Part shown: one piece after another, positions 23,068 through 31,341 of the stretch
Position numbering within the stretch: the first letter of the stretch is position 1
Layout: every line of letters begins with the position of its first letter
Assembly: GCA_036897485.1 (NCBI GenBank)
Contig: JAYMTF010000708.1
Span: 1-31,341, forward strand
Direction: 5' to 3'
Length of the DNA: 31,341 nt
Origin: Pelargonium nanum
Taxonomy: Eukaryota > Streptophyta > Magnoliopsida > Geraniales > Geraniaceae
Translations under genes and position numbers: made by a program
Notes under the pieces: generated by a model
What the model was told of the DNA's origin: nothing
Seen by the model: only the letters and a program-made list of their open reading frames with translations
The model's database searches: none

Positions 23068-23994
23068 TCAACAAGAAGGACCAACACTCCTACGCTCCTC
23101 GCTTCCAGACCTCTGCTGCTGTTGCGGAGTCTGTTGTTGCTGTTGCTGTGGTTGGGACTGCTGAGGTTGAAGCAAGAGCTGTGCCTGAAGCTGATGGTGT
23201 GGAGAGTGATGGGCGTGTTCTTGTTGGGCTGGCATCTGGTATGGGCTATTGTCGAAGGTACCAAGAGCTAAAGAAGGAGACATAGAACCTGTTGCGGCCA
23301 TCTGGTTGAACCCACTTGCACCAACCGAACCCACCACGTCGTACCCGTTGTTATTATACCTCACGAGCTCCTGTTGCTGCTGCGGATGCTGGTCAAAAGA
23401 CCTGAACATGTCTTGTTGCTCTCTGGCTGCCACTGCAGCTGCCAACTGCTGAGCCTCATATATTTGCTGCTGATGATGTTGGTGCTGATGCTGAGTCTGA
23501 GGCTCACGTATCACCAACTGCCCACCATGGGGTGACCCAGTTGGAATACCCATCATAGGCGGCATGTTGTAGGGAATCACAGAGGAAGAAGACGGGTTAC
23601 CGGGATGCTGCTGGGGCAAATATCCAGACGGTTGCAGAATTGGAAGCAATGCCGAGGGACCAATGTACTGAGCTAGATCTTTCTTGGCATTGTAGAGATC
23701 ACCCTGGAGCTGCTTGAGCTTATGCTGTAGGAGTGAGATCAGACCCACGCAGCCATAAACCGGGTCATGGAGACGAGCCTCAGCTTCATAAGCTAGCGAG
23801 TTAACTGCGTCTTCCCGCTGAGCAGCGTTAAGCTCGTTGAGAAGCTTAGCCACATTGCTTGCACCGAACACCTTGTGTACGTTTGCAAATTTCTGTGGCT
23901 GATCCGGTGGAAAATACGGTGCAAATACACATTCTTGAGTACATTTCCGCCTGAGAAATTTGCACGCAGCGCAGGGAGAGTTGGAAGAGGACAT
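23068..23994 (-). CDS. LBD36: LOB-domain transcription factor (LBD36/ASL1-like)
   Basis: One uninterrupted 308-aa coding exon on the minus strand. The LOB domain spans residues 6–107. It has the zinc-finger-like block C8-x2-C11-x6-C18-x3-C22, the GAS block (FGASNVAKLLNEL with REDAVNSLAYEAEARLHDPVYGCVG), and a leucine-zipper-like L89-x6-L96-x3-L100-x6-L107. This marks a class I LBD protein able to dimerise. The C-terminal half is Gln/His-rich, contains EAQQLAAAVAAREQQ and ends SEERRSVGPSC, close to Arabidopsis LBD36/ASL1 (related to AS2, leaf and floral patterning). I chose the ATG at 23994 because the LOB domain starts immediately after it; the frame stays open upstream only as predicted intron sequence. 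The CAG/CAA stretches at the 3' end are candidate length polymorphisms. Confidence 0.95.
   Translation of the reverse strand: MSSSNSPCAACKFLRRKCTQECVFAPYFPPDQPQKFANVHKVFGASNVAKLLNELNAAQREDAVNSLAYEAEARLHDPVYGCVGLISLLQHKLKQLQGDLYNAKKDLAQYIGPSALLPILQPSGYLPQQHPGNPSSSSVIPYNMPPMMGIPTGSPHGGQLVIREPQTQHQHQHHQQQIYEAQQLAAAVAAREQQDMFRSFDQHPQQQQELVRYNNNGYDVVGSVGASGFNQMAATGSMSPSLALGTFDNSPYQMPAQQEHAHHSPHHQLQAQLLLQPQQSQPQQQQQQTPQQQQRSGSEERRSVGPSC
23069..23180 (-). repeat. CAG/CAA (polyglutamine) repeats in the LBD36-like C-terminus
   Basis: Mixed CAG and CAA codons encode Gln runs interrupted by Ser, Pro and Thr (QPQQSQPQQQQQQ and similar). This is ordinary for LBD C-terminal activation regions, but it may vary in length between alleles. 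Confidence 0.7.
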
Positions 23995-24010
23995 TTGTTT
24001 CAATTCTCCA

Positions 24011-24929
24011 CTGAAAAATAAAACAACAAACAGAATTTTTTTAAAGAAAAAAATCCCAATCAAAATCAAATATTTATTCCGCGTAGCAAGGACAAATAAG
24101 GGTTTTGTTTAAGTAGTGAGCAAGAGCATCAATTAATATATTAATTAAATGGTAACTAATAGTATTAAAAAAAGCCATTGAAGTGATGAATGAAGGAGAT
24201 AAATGTACAGGGGATTCAGCGAAGGTTCATTTACCGATTTCATAAAAAAAAAAAGTGGTGGCCATTAAAGGCTCTTTCTCTCTCATAATCCAGCCAATAT
24301 TGCACTTGGAGAAACCGACACGACGAGTCAAAAAACGATGCAGATATAATCAAACAGTGACTTCTAACGAAAGCTATCAAACCAAAACACGACTACGGCG
24401 AGAGAGGTCAAACAAGAAAAAGGAGACGAATCGACTGTTTACTGATTCAGCCGAAATTGTCATCGTAGACGAGAATGGCGTCACTTTCTCTTCTTTTAGA
24501 GAGAGAAAGAGATGCACCATCACAAAATGGGTAGAGAGAGAGAGAGAGAAAGATCCATACAGCGACTGTAGAACAAAAAACAACGATCCGATAACTAATC
24601 AGCCGGTGCAAAACTAAATAGAAAAAAAAAACGATATGGCTCAATTGGCACGTCTTCTTCGCGAAGAAGCTCTCATCTCTCTCTAGAAACAAATGTTCTG
24701 CGTCCCTATCTCACTCTCGCTTTCGTCTCAAATGCAAGCAACAGCGAATCTAGAAGTTTCTCTAGATCCATTTTTCTCCACACACAAAAAAAAAAAAAAA
24801 ACTTAACAATCTCGGCAAAATATAAGATCCTTTCTATTCTCTCTTCAGATTTCCATAAACAAACACGCACAACAGATTCAAAAAACTCGGAAAAAACACA
24901 CACACACAAAAATCACCATGAAATCTCAC
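24011..24929 (-). other. Predicted 5'-UTR intron of the LBD36-like gene
   Basis: On the minus strand a good donor (CTGAG|GTGAGAT, intron from 24929) pairs with an acceptor (TTTTTCAG, ending at 24011), about 16 bases before the ATG. The 919-bp intron includes a (GA)n stretch near 24534–24550 and a poly-A tract near 24788–24802 (plus-strand view). No start codon lies between the acceptor and the main ATG. Confidence 0.6.
24534..24550. repeat. (GA)n microsatellite in the LBD intron
   Basis: A GA dinucleotide run (plus strand) with further GAGAG patches nearby. GA repeats are binding sites of BPC/BBR factors in plants, so a regulatory role is possible but unproven. Confidence 0.7.
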
Positions 24930-24969
24930 CTCAGATCGAAACCTACACTCGTTCCGAGTCACAGTTGCC

Positions 24970-25008
24970 TCAACTCTCTCCTCCTCGGTTTCCTAAGAGT
25001 CTCCGCAT
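24970..25008 (-). other. Upstream ORF 2 in the LBD36-like leader (12 codons)
   Basis: ATG at 25008 to TGA at 24970–24972 on the minus strand encodes 12 Arg/Gly-rich residues. It lies in the predicted first (untranslated) exon, upstream of the UTR intron. Confidence 0.45.
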
Positions 25009-25142
25009 AACCACCAACTCTAAGGAACCGAAACGACGACGGCTCGTCCGCGACACGACCAGAAACTCGACGGATCAGCCGCGTGACACGAGAACTGGTG
25101 CAGAGACAACGACGCGAACCTGTCGAGAACGTGCTCTCTCGG

Positions 25143-25322
25143 CTAGGGCTCGAGTGCTCTAGCGCTCGATCCGATCTTCTTCGAGTTCGAAGATTCCACA
25201 AAAATGGAGGAAAAAAATAAATTCAAATTCGAGAGAGAAAATAAAAAATCGAAAAAGAGAGAGAGATAAATAGGAAAATAAAAATAAACAGAAAGAGAAA
25301 TGATAAGGAAGAAGAGGGACAT
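25143..25322 (-). other. Upstream ORF 1 in the LBD36-like leader (59 codons)
   Basis: The first ATG after the predicted transcription start (25322) opens a 59-codon frame ending in TAG at 25143–25145. The first 40 residues are Phe/Leu/Ser/Ile-rich because the leader is CT-rich; the last 20 are more mixed. It is long for a uORF and would be expected to reduce translation of the LOB protein. Whether the peptide is conserved is unknown. Confidence 0.5.
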
Positions 25323-25426
25323 TACTATGGAGTAGACGTCACGTTTATACGTGCGCTCGATCGTGAGCCGTTGATCTTCGAAGAACGAGGTTCTGACCGT
25401 TCGATTCAGTTGTGTTTTAATTTTGG

Positions 25427-25435
25427 TTTATATAG
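25427..25435 (-). promoter_or_regulatory. TATA box of the LBD36-like gene
   Basis: The minus strand reads CTATATAAA, a near-ideal plant TATA box. A start near 25400 would give a first exon of about 470 bases ending at 24930. CT-rich stretches follow downstream, as in many plant leaders. Confidence 0.6.
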
Positions 25436-26587
25436 CGAGGGAGGGACCTCTCAATTCTGATATCTGAACAAACAATTCAATGCTTCCTCTGAGTTACCTC
25501 TTTGTCCCTGTACTGTCAATTTCAATTGCCTAAACTACCCTTTTTGGACATTTTAGTCTTTTTCACCTACAACACCACCAAATTACCATATTGTCCTTCT
25601 CAAACTACTACACATTGTGGATATTCACTTGGAATTGTTCAAAACTATCTTCTCCCTCTCGAATATATAAGAGTTCTTATAACGATTTATTAACAAACTT
25701 CTAATTATAGGTTCATCTTGATAATTTCGGTCAAAACCATTTTAACTACTTGTTTTTTAATTGAAGCCAATTCAAATACCGTTGCTTTTATTATATGTTG
25801 ATGTCGAAAAAATGAGTACCGAAAATCTCATCTCAATAGTCGTAATTTAATTATATTCAAACGGGTATAAAAGATAAATCTTGAGGTGTCGTCTACACAT
25901 TGATTTAACTGAATTTGTTTTCTAATTGATATTGTATCCTTTTCCTTCTAATTATCATATTGAATCTCAAAGATTTTGCCAAGTGAATATTTTATAACAT
26001 GATTATCATTCTCTAAATATTTTAACTCTATTATAGTCCACATCTTTTAAATATATAATAAAAATAAATTATTGAGATATTATTTGTAAGGGCAGTTTGA
26101 TAATTTCATCATGAATAAGGGTGCGAGCATAAACAAACTTATGCACCAACTGAGTAATTTATATTAATGTTTTTTTAGAGATATATTAATGTTAATAATG
26201 CAACATATTGTATTTAGTTGAGCTCATTAAAAAAATTGGTCAATCTTATCTATAGAAACAACATCTAAACAAGTGTATAATAGAATAGTATATATAGGCC
26301 GGTCTTATCAATAAATCAAGCCGACTCAATATTCATTTTAATGGAGAAAATTTTTAAATTCAAATTCTCTCTTTTGAAAGGAGGCAAAAAAAAAAATCTA
26401 AAGCCATGCATCATCAAAAATCAACTTCTTAAAAAGTTTTGCACGAGTATGACTCTTTTAGTTTCCCAAACAACTTACTCAAGTCATTCATATTTATGTG
26501 ACATCTTCTTTAACGAGACAATAATCTATACTCAAACATCGATATAAAATCATTGAGTTTAATCCAAATAAATGGCTTCAGCTAACC

Positions 26588-26660
26588 AATAATATAATGA
26601 CACTTCATTAAAATTTAGGATCCGACGAGTGGTTTCGCTCTCTCCGACTAATTGTGACAG
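26588..26660 (-). repeat. Dispersed ~70-bp repeat, copy B
   Basis: The reverse complement carries CGGATCC, then TTTTAATGAAGTGTC, preceded by a GGAGAGAGCGA stretch, in the same order and spacing as the stretch at 1135–1206. The two copies are inverted relative to each other. Confidence 0.55.
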
Positions 26661-27512
26661 ATATAGTAAAATTTAACGAGAACTCATTTCCATGTACAAT
26701 TGACCTACTCTACAAAAAATTGCTCATATATTTTTATATTTCATTACTATAGTAATTACTATATAATATGAGTAGTTATTACTTTAAATTATAGTCGTAC
26801 TATTTAATTATTAGCATGTGACCGACCTAGGCTAGTACAGAAAGTTGATAACAATAGGTGGATTTTGTACATTTTTAATTTTAATTTTCAAACAAGAGTT
26901 GACACGTGTGTAAACTTGTGACCCATGAACAGTCAATGGAGTTAATTTGATTATTGGCTTTCACGTTTTAGGAAACTCATTAAAGCCAGCGGATTTTATA
27001 GCATCATTGACATCCTTATTGTTCGCGGTGAATAATTAATTTAAATCGAAGTAGTTTTAATTGGTTAAATATAAGTTCTTAAGTTTGAACTCTTTTGTAT
27101 ATAGTAGTTTTTTTTTTCGTTATCTTGTTTGACAAATGAGCATATAAAATAATTAAAAAAGAATAATAGTGGTATGTATTTGACAGAATATTTTGTATTT
27201 GACTTATAGAAACATATAGTTTAGATTTTGTGAACATTCAATTGATTAAACAACAATTATTAGAAGTGAAAGGTATATTTTTAATTGTCATTCAAAAGAA
27301 TATAATATAAATTAAATACGCGCATAAATAGATAACAATGCATTCACCATTCATTCGAAAATCTTCAATTTAATAAATAAAAATCTAAGAAAACCATTTG
27401 CCTTAATGATTGAGTTACATAGTAGATAACTCTCATTTTGATTTAAGATTTCACAACTTTTTTTTGAGAGGAAGTTCACAACTTTTTTTTAATTATTTTT
27501 GTATAAGAATAT

Positions 27513-27850
27513 CACTATAAGAAAATATTTATTTTGTGAAGAGACACATTTTCGTTGCAAAAATTAGACATAATGGTCATCACAAATGATTTCCTCACAA
27601 TTTTACGTGGATTTTATGAAATGAAAAAGCACGAACTTTAGTGATAGAATTTTGTCGCAATTATAAACTTGTGAGATAATGCTAGGAAATGCCACCGTCA
27701 CAAAATTAATGCAAAATTATAATGGAATTAGCAATAAAATAATTATGACAGAAAAACTATAAAACATTACATATTGATCGATCGTAAATTGTCATATGTA
27801 TCATAAATTAAAGCGCATTTCCGTCACAAACGAAAATATTTTTTACTATA
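27513..27850. mobile_element. Degenerate CACTA-like MITE
   Basis: The left end CACTATAAGAAAATATTT is mirrored by the right end, whose reverse complement begins TATAGTAAAAAATATTTTCG. Inside are scattered subterminal TCACAA/GTCACAAA/GTCGCAA motifs. The pattern resembles CACTACAAGAAA termini of dicot CACTA elements. There is no coding capacity, so it is non-autonomous. The termini are decayed and I cannot identify a clean 3-bp target duplication. Confidence 0.5.
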
Positions 27851-28289
27851 AAGAATTAGTTTAATTTCTCCAATTATTTCCATTAGGGCACTTCCAAGGT
27901 GTACTTCATTCAAATTATAGTGGGAACAAATGTAGACCTAATACATTGGATACACATAGTTTTAGGAAATGAGTAATCAACTACGAAAAAGGTACATATA
28001 TGTAATATTTATATACTAATCATACATTAATTTATTTGGACACAACTTGACATGTGTTCTCCAAATACATTTTTACCAAACCTTTGAGATTTGTGGTGAA
28101 ACTTATATAAATAATAACAATATTTAGTGATAAAAAATAAAAAGTCTAAGATGATACAAGCTCTCTTTGCATAAAAGGTTGACAAAATTGAGAAATAGGG
28201 AGAATAAAAAGAGGTTAATAATAAACCGAAGTAAAAATGTAAAAATAGACAAAAGTGGAGGGCAACATAGGGATTTCAAATAGAAATGG

Positions 28290-28505
28290 GCTGTAGTGAC
28301 GTCACATGGCGTTACATTAACTAACGGAAGGCGACGGGAAAAAGGAGGGTCAGGCGTGAGCGGGACCCACAGAGTGGTGGGGACGTGGGACCCAGAGAGG
28401 GAGACAAAAAGGAAGGAGGTGGAGAGCGCAGTCGCAGACACAGTGCACAGATCTCTCCTGAGGCGATTGAGGGGTCGGGTCGGGTGGGTCAGTGGGACCC
28501 ACTGA
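28290..28505. promoter_or_regulatory. GC-rich island with TCP and bZIP sites
   Basis: This ~215-bp block is strikingly GC-rich within AT-rich DNA. It has the palindrome TGACGTCA (28297–28304, TGA/CREB-type bZIP), GGACCCAC (28363), GTGGGACCC (28385) and GTGGGACCCAC (28492), all fitting TCP binding consensus sequences. No credible ORF or TATA box adjoins it. It may be a promoter of an unrecognised non-coding transcript or a distal enhancer. Confidence 0.45.
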
Positions 28506-29118
28506 TAAACATAAACACGATCCAGGTCAGGTCAGTGTGTTGGTGGTGAGCAATTGCGTTGCGTGCACATCTGGTATTCATTATAATTCATTAATTACGT
28601 ACTAATTATTTAAATTATTTAATTAATTTATCTCTTCTCTTTGTGTTGCCTCGTCACATCATACACACGAACACACCTATTTCGGCATATTTGGCAACAC
28701 TCGAATATTAGAAATAGTTTTGAATATAACTGAGAATAAACTCTACATTATAAACAATGCACAATATAATCGACACATGCATGTTACACAAGCATTTTCG
28801 TTCCACTTTCTTATTAATAATTTCCCAGAAAATATAATTATGGGTTTATTTCACATGATATTTGGAAGAATGTCAGAAGCCACATCATCATATTGTGCAA
28901 TTGCATTTCCTTGGATTGAATTTGAATATGAAAATGACATGTTAATGCGTTAATTAATATGGAAATTTGGTTCCACTCTCCACCTACATGTACCCACAAT
29001 AATTGCTGACAAACTAAAACAATTTATGCTTCCCATCGGTCACTCAATTATTGTTCTTATCAATCTACATTGTCCAGGAATTAAAGGTTTTGTTGGCGTG
29101 ATAGAAACAGATTGGGGC

Positions 29119-29248
29119 AAACGGATTAAGCGTTTCGAATTTTCTTAAAATTTTCAGGTTCAAGTCTCCCTGCATGCAGTTTGAGGTGAATTATTTGGGT
29201 TTATAGGGAAGAGTTATCCCCTTTTTGTGTAGCTCAATTGATAAAAAA
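29119..29248 (+). repeat. tRNA-like SINE relic, copy 2
   Basis: An A-box-like ACGGATTAAGCG and a B-box-like GGTTCAAGTC match copy 1 at 12.6 kb. About 70 bases after the B box comes TAGCTCAATTGATAAAAAA, which recurs inverted at 29902–29920. Confidence 0.4.
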
Positions 29249-29901
29249 TGTTTTATTGGCGTGGGTGTGAAATTTAGGTGAAAGTAACGCTGTTAGTTAC
29301 AAAAATTACAAAATGTTATGTACAATATGTTAAACATTATTTTGTATGATATTTGAAACATACTATGTTACTCGTTCAACAACAACAACGATGAAACATC
29401 ATGGGACAACCATAGTCTGTTACATGCTATGCCAAACGGTTAGAGAAATATGGGTGAAACTAATAAGCAGCATAGTTGATTGAAAGGTGTAGATGACAAT
29501 GTGGGACAGGTTCTGGTGATTATCATATATATGTAAATTGCTACATGTAATTGTCCCATTCCGTTTTCATGCAAATCAATCAATGCAACCACTTTGTCTC
29601 CTCTTACGTACCTACTTTTCTATTTTTTCGTCTTCCACATTTTTTATTACTATCAATATTCTCCATATTATATACTACTGCTGTTTATATCTATATTTCT
29701 TTTTAGCCTCTTGACTTTTCCACTTTCTTCAATCTTCATGCAACTTCATCACATGCACCGATTATAATAATGTTTTTTATATTTGAAATAAAGCACTCAA
29801 TTCAAGCTAGTATTATATTATATGTGGTCATTGTTCACTTTCTCAAAACAATATTAACAGTTTTTTAGTCTAATAATTTATTGTTTATTGACTCTGATTT
29901 T

Positions 29902-29997
29902 TTTTTTATCGATTGAGCTATAGTATTAGATAATTAACATTTTTTTTACCTGTTATAATCTCATCGCGTTAAATTCAATATTGAGATTTGAACTCAC
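29902..29997 (-). repeat. Inverted partial copy of the 29.2-kb repeat
   Basis: On the minus strand, GTGAGTTCAAATCTC is followed about 70–80 bases later by TAGCTCAATCGATAAAAAA. This reproduces the order and spacing of the second part of the 29119–29248 element in opposite orientation. Confidence 0.4.
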
Positions 29998-30245
29998 GAG
30001 TTCTCATAAAGGTCGGAGTTTTTTGTGAGTACTATTATTAAATGTAGTTTATAAAACTATATATATTCATTCATAAAGAACACTTTTTATTATTGTAAAA
30101 CAACGTTCTTGATTACTCTAGATTTGAGACAAACCAAGACTAAGAATAAGTGAAAAAGAATTCTCTATTGAATTTTATCACAATTGTATTTTCTAGATTT
30201 AAAATTTGAAATTTGACAGTGAAAGAGAAAGGCTAGAATTTAAAA

Positions 30246-30261
30246 TATATATATATATATT
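30246..30261. repeat. (AT)n microsatellite
   Basis: A short alternating A/T run in intergenic DNA. Nothing else is notable here. Confidence 0.7.
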
Positions 30262-31170
30262 TTAGTGACATCTTTGTAATGTGAAATTCAAAATTTCATA
30301 TTTAGTTAGAAGAATTTTAACTTATAAGTAAAAGTAGAAGGTCACAAATGCTTGCAAAACCATACTAATAATAATATGTTTAATTGTTTATGTGTTTTAG
30401 GTGAAAGTGAATTGATGAAGTATATGGTAGGGTTTGCATGTAGGATTATAATTAAATATTGAAGTGTATTGTAGTATTAAGCAAGCGTGTGCTGCTGATT
30501 GTGGAAAACTTTACAAACCAGACAAAATGGCTTCTTCTTCTTCTCAAAAGCACTAAATTCCAAATCTTTTTGCTTTATTTGTTCGTTTCATTTGGTAGGT
30601 ACAAATTAAAGTCAACCCAGTATGCTCAATTATTTTTATTTTCTTATATTAATACTAGATTTATTACTAAAAATGTATAAATATACTACTACTGTGAAGA
30701 ATATGAGGATTTGGAAAGTTTTTGGACCACATTAATTATTTTATTCGTGTTAATAATTACAATATTTAATGTACCACCAAGAAAAGACTAGCTAGATTTG
30801 CTTGACCTGTCACTTGGAGTGTTCACAACTAGAAATGACAGAACTTGACAAACAATTTTTGGGGTGGTTTATTGTTCAATTTCAACGATTGCTTATATAC
30901 CTTGTTTGATTATAACAATCTCCTTACTTTAATATATGGTTAGATTTTTATATCAATTGGCATCCATTGAAGCATAGAACCCTTGTTCTGTTGACTGTGA
31001 CAACTGCTTTTTTTTCTCGTTCGAATTATAATGATAAATAATTTCAGTTTACGATAATGACTTTGGCCAAACGATATATGAGTGTCTTTTCTTATAGACA
31101 CTATATGAAACATAATAGATCATGTTAGCGGTTGGAGCTTCCCATCGTATATGAAAGTCATCACAATTTT

Positions 31171-31292
31171 TTCTTTCTTAATATTTGTTTATACTGTAAC
31201 ACACCCTCCTTCTTTCCTAATGTTCATTTTATACTTTAACATGCCTCGTTACGCCCTCCTTCTTTCACAATATTCATTGTATACTCTACATG
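31171..31292. repeat. Degenerate tandem repeat, three units
   Basis: TCTTTC, then TAATRTTYRTTTTATACT, then TAACA or similar recurs from about 31172, 31211 and 31261. CACCCTCCT or CGCCCTCCT separates the units, so the period is 40–50 bases. The copies are clearly diverged. Confidence 0.6.
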
Positions 31293-31341
31293 TCATGTCT
31301 TTGCATGTAGGGGTGTAATCGAGCCGAATCAAGTCTAAAAT

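Larger units (their letters stand above)
25450..31341. other. Gene-poor AT-rich intergenic region
   Basis: Nearly 6 kb upstream of the LBD gene without a supportable coding region. It holds repeat copy B (about 26.6 kb), a G-box (26903–26908), a CACTA-like MITE (27.5–27.85 kb), a GC-rich TCP/bZIP-site island (28.29–28.50 kb), two SINE-like relics (29.1–30.0 kb), an (AT)n run near 30246 and a degenerate tandem repeat at the right edge. Confidence 0.6.

Noticed and set aside
22990-23271. 93-codon plus-strand Leu-rich frame opposite the LBD gene
   Set aside because: It is the antisense shadow of the CAG/CAA repeats of the LBD gene (CTG read as Leu).
23994-24069. 25-residue hydrophobic N-terminal extension of the LBD protein
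   Set aside because: It starts at TTG and covers a predicted intron acceptor; known LBD proteins begin a few residues before the first Cys. The ATG at 23994 is the start.
24959-25201. 80-codon Arg-rich minus-strand frame in the LBD leader
   Set aside because: It begins at TTG, not ATG, and overlaps the leader. The ATG-initiated uORFs are the relevant frames.
28124-28441. 105-codon minus-strand frame over the GC-rich island
   Set aside because: No domain, signal or family resemblance. It is open because of the local GC-rich block and then runs into AT-rich low-complexity sequence. I treat the block as regulatory.
1-31341. CRISPR arrays, operons, phage or plasmid modules, organelle DNA insertions
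   Set aside because: Nothing of the kind is visible. Introns, nuclear tRNA without CCA and plant transcription factors show ordinary nuclear plant DNA. A computed search against organelle genomes would be needed to exclude small insertions.
1-31341. Known conserved plant microRNAs (miR156, 159, 160, 164–167, 169, 171, 172, 390, 393–399)
   Set aside because: I looked for the mature sequences I remember and saw none on either strand by eye. A small-RNA mapping would be decisive.

Overview
The window reads as nuclear DNA of a dicot plant. It is AT-rich, its genes are interrupted by GT–AG introns, and its proteins belong to plant or plant-expanded families: a LOB-domain factor, a GARP/HHO factor and a DEK_C+SWIB protein. 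The species cannot be named from sequence alone. I find four protein-coding genes and one tRNA gene. Most of the remaining ~60% is AT-rich intergenic DNA holding degraded repeats and a few compact GC-richer, motif-dense islands.

Layout. 1–2250: intergenic, with an imperfect direct repeat, a hairpin and one copy of a repeat that recurs at 26.6 kb. 2451–6805 (+): six-exon gene for a 326-aa DEK_C + SWIB + SWIB protein. 6988–7058 (−): tRNA-Glu(UUC). 7060–12900: intergenic, with three CACGTG boxes at 7.9–8.0 kb, two more at 10.65–10.85 kb and a tRNA-like SINE relic at 12.6 kb. 13132–14810 (+): five-exon HHO/NIGT1-type GARP factor close to UIF1/HHO5. 16375–20750 (+): nine-exon Misato/DML1-like tubulin-related protein (575 aa) behind a promoter rich in TGGGCY (site II) elements. 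23068–23994 (−): LBD36/ASL1-like LOB-domain factor of 308 aa, with a predicted 919-bp 5'-UTR intron, a TATA box near 25.43 kb and two upstream ORFs. 25450–31341: gene-poor, with a CACTA-like MITE, a TCP/bZIP-site island at 28.3–28.5 kb, SINE-like relics and a degenerate tandem repeat at the right edge.

The genes do not form an operon-like unit. Three are nuclear regulators (chromatin-associated SWIB, GARP repressor, LOB factor) and one is a cytoskeletal or mitochondrial-morphology housekeeping protein. From memory, the HHO5-like/Misato-like adjacency matches Arabidopsis At4g37180–At4g37190, which suggests conserved microsynteny. I see no convincing new multi-gene system. The most promising items are the uORF-bearing LBD leader, the motif-dense islands without a nearby ORF, the ambiguous exon 2/3 junction of the HHO gene, and several small repeat families.
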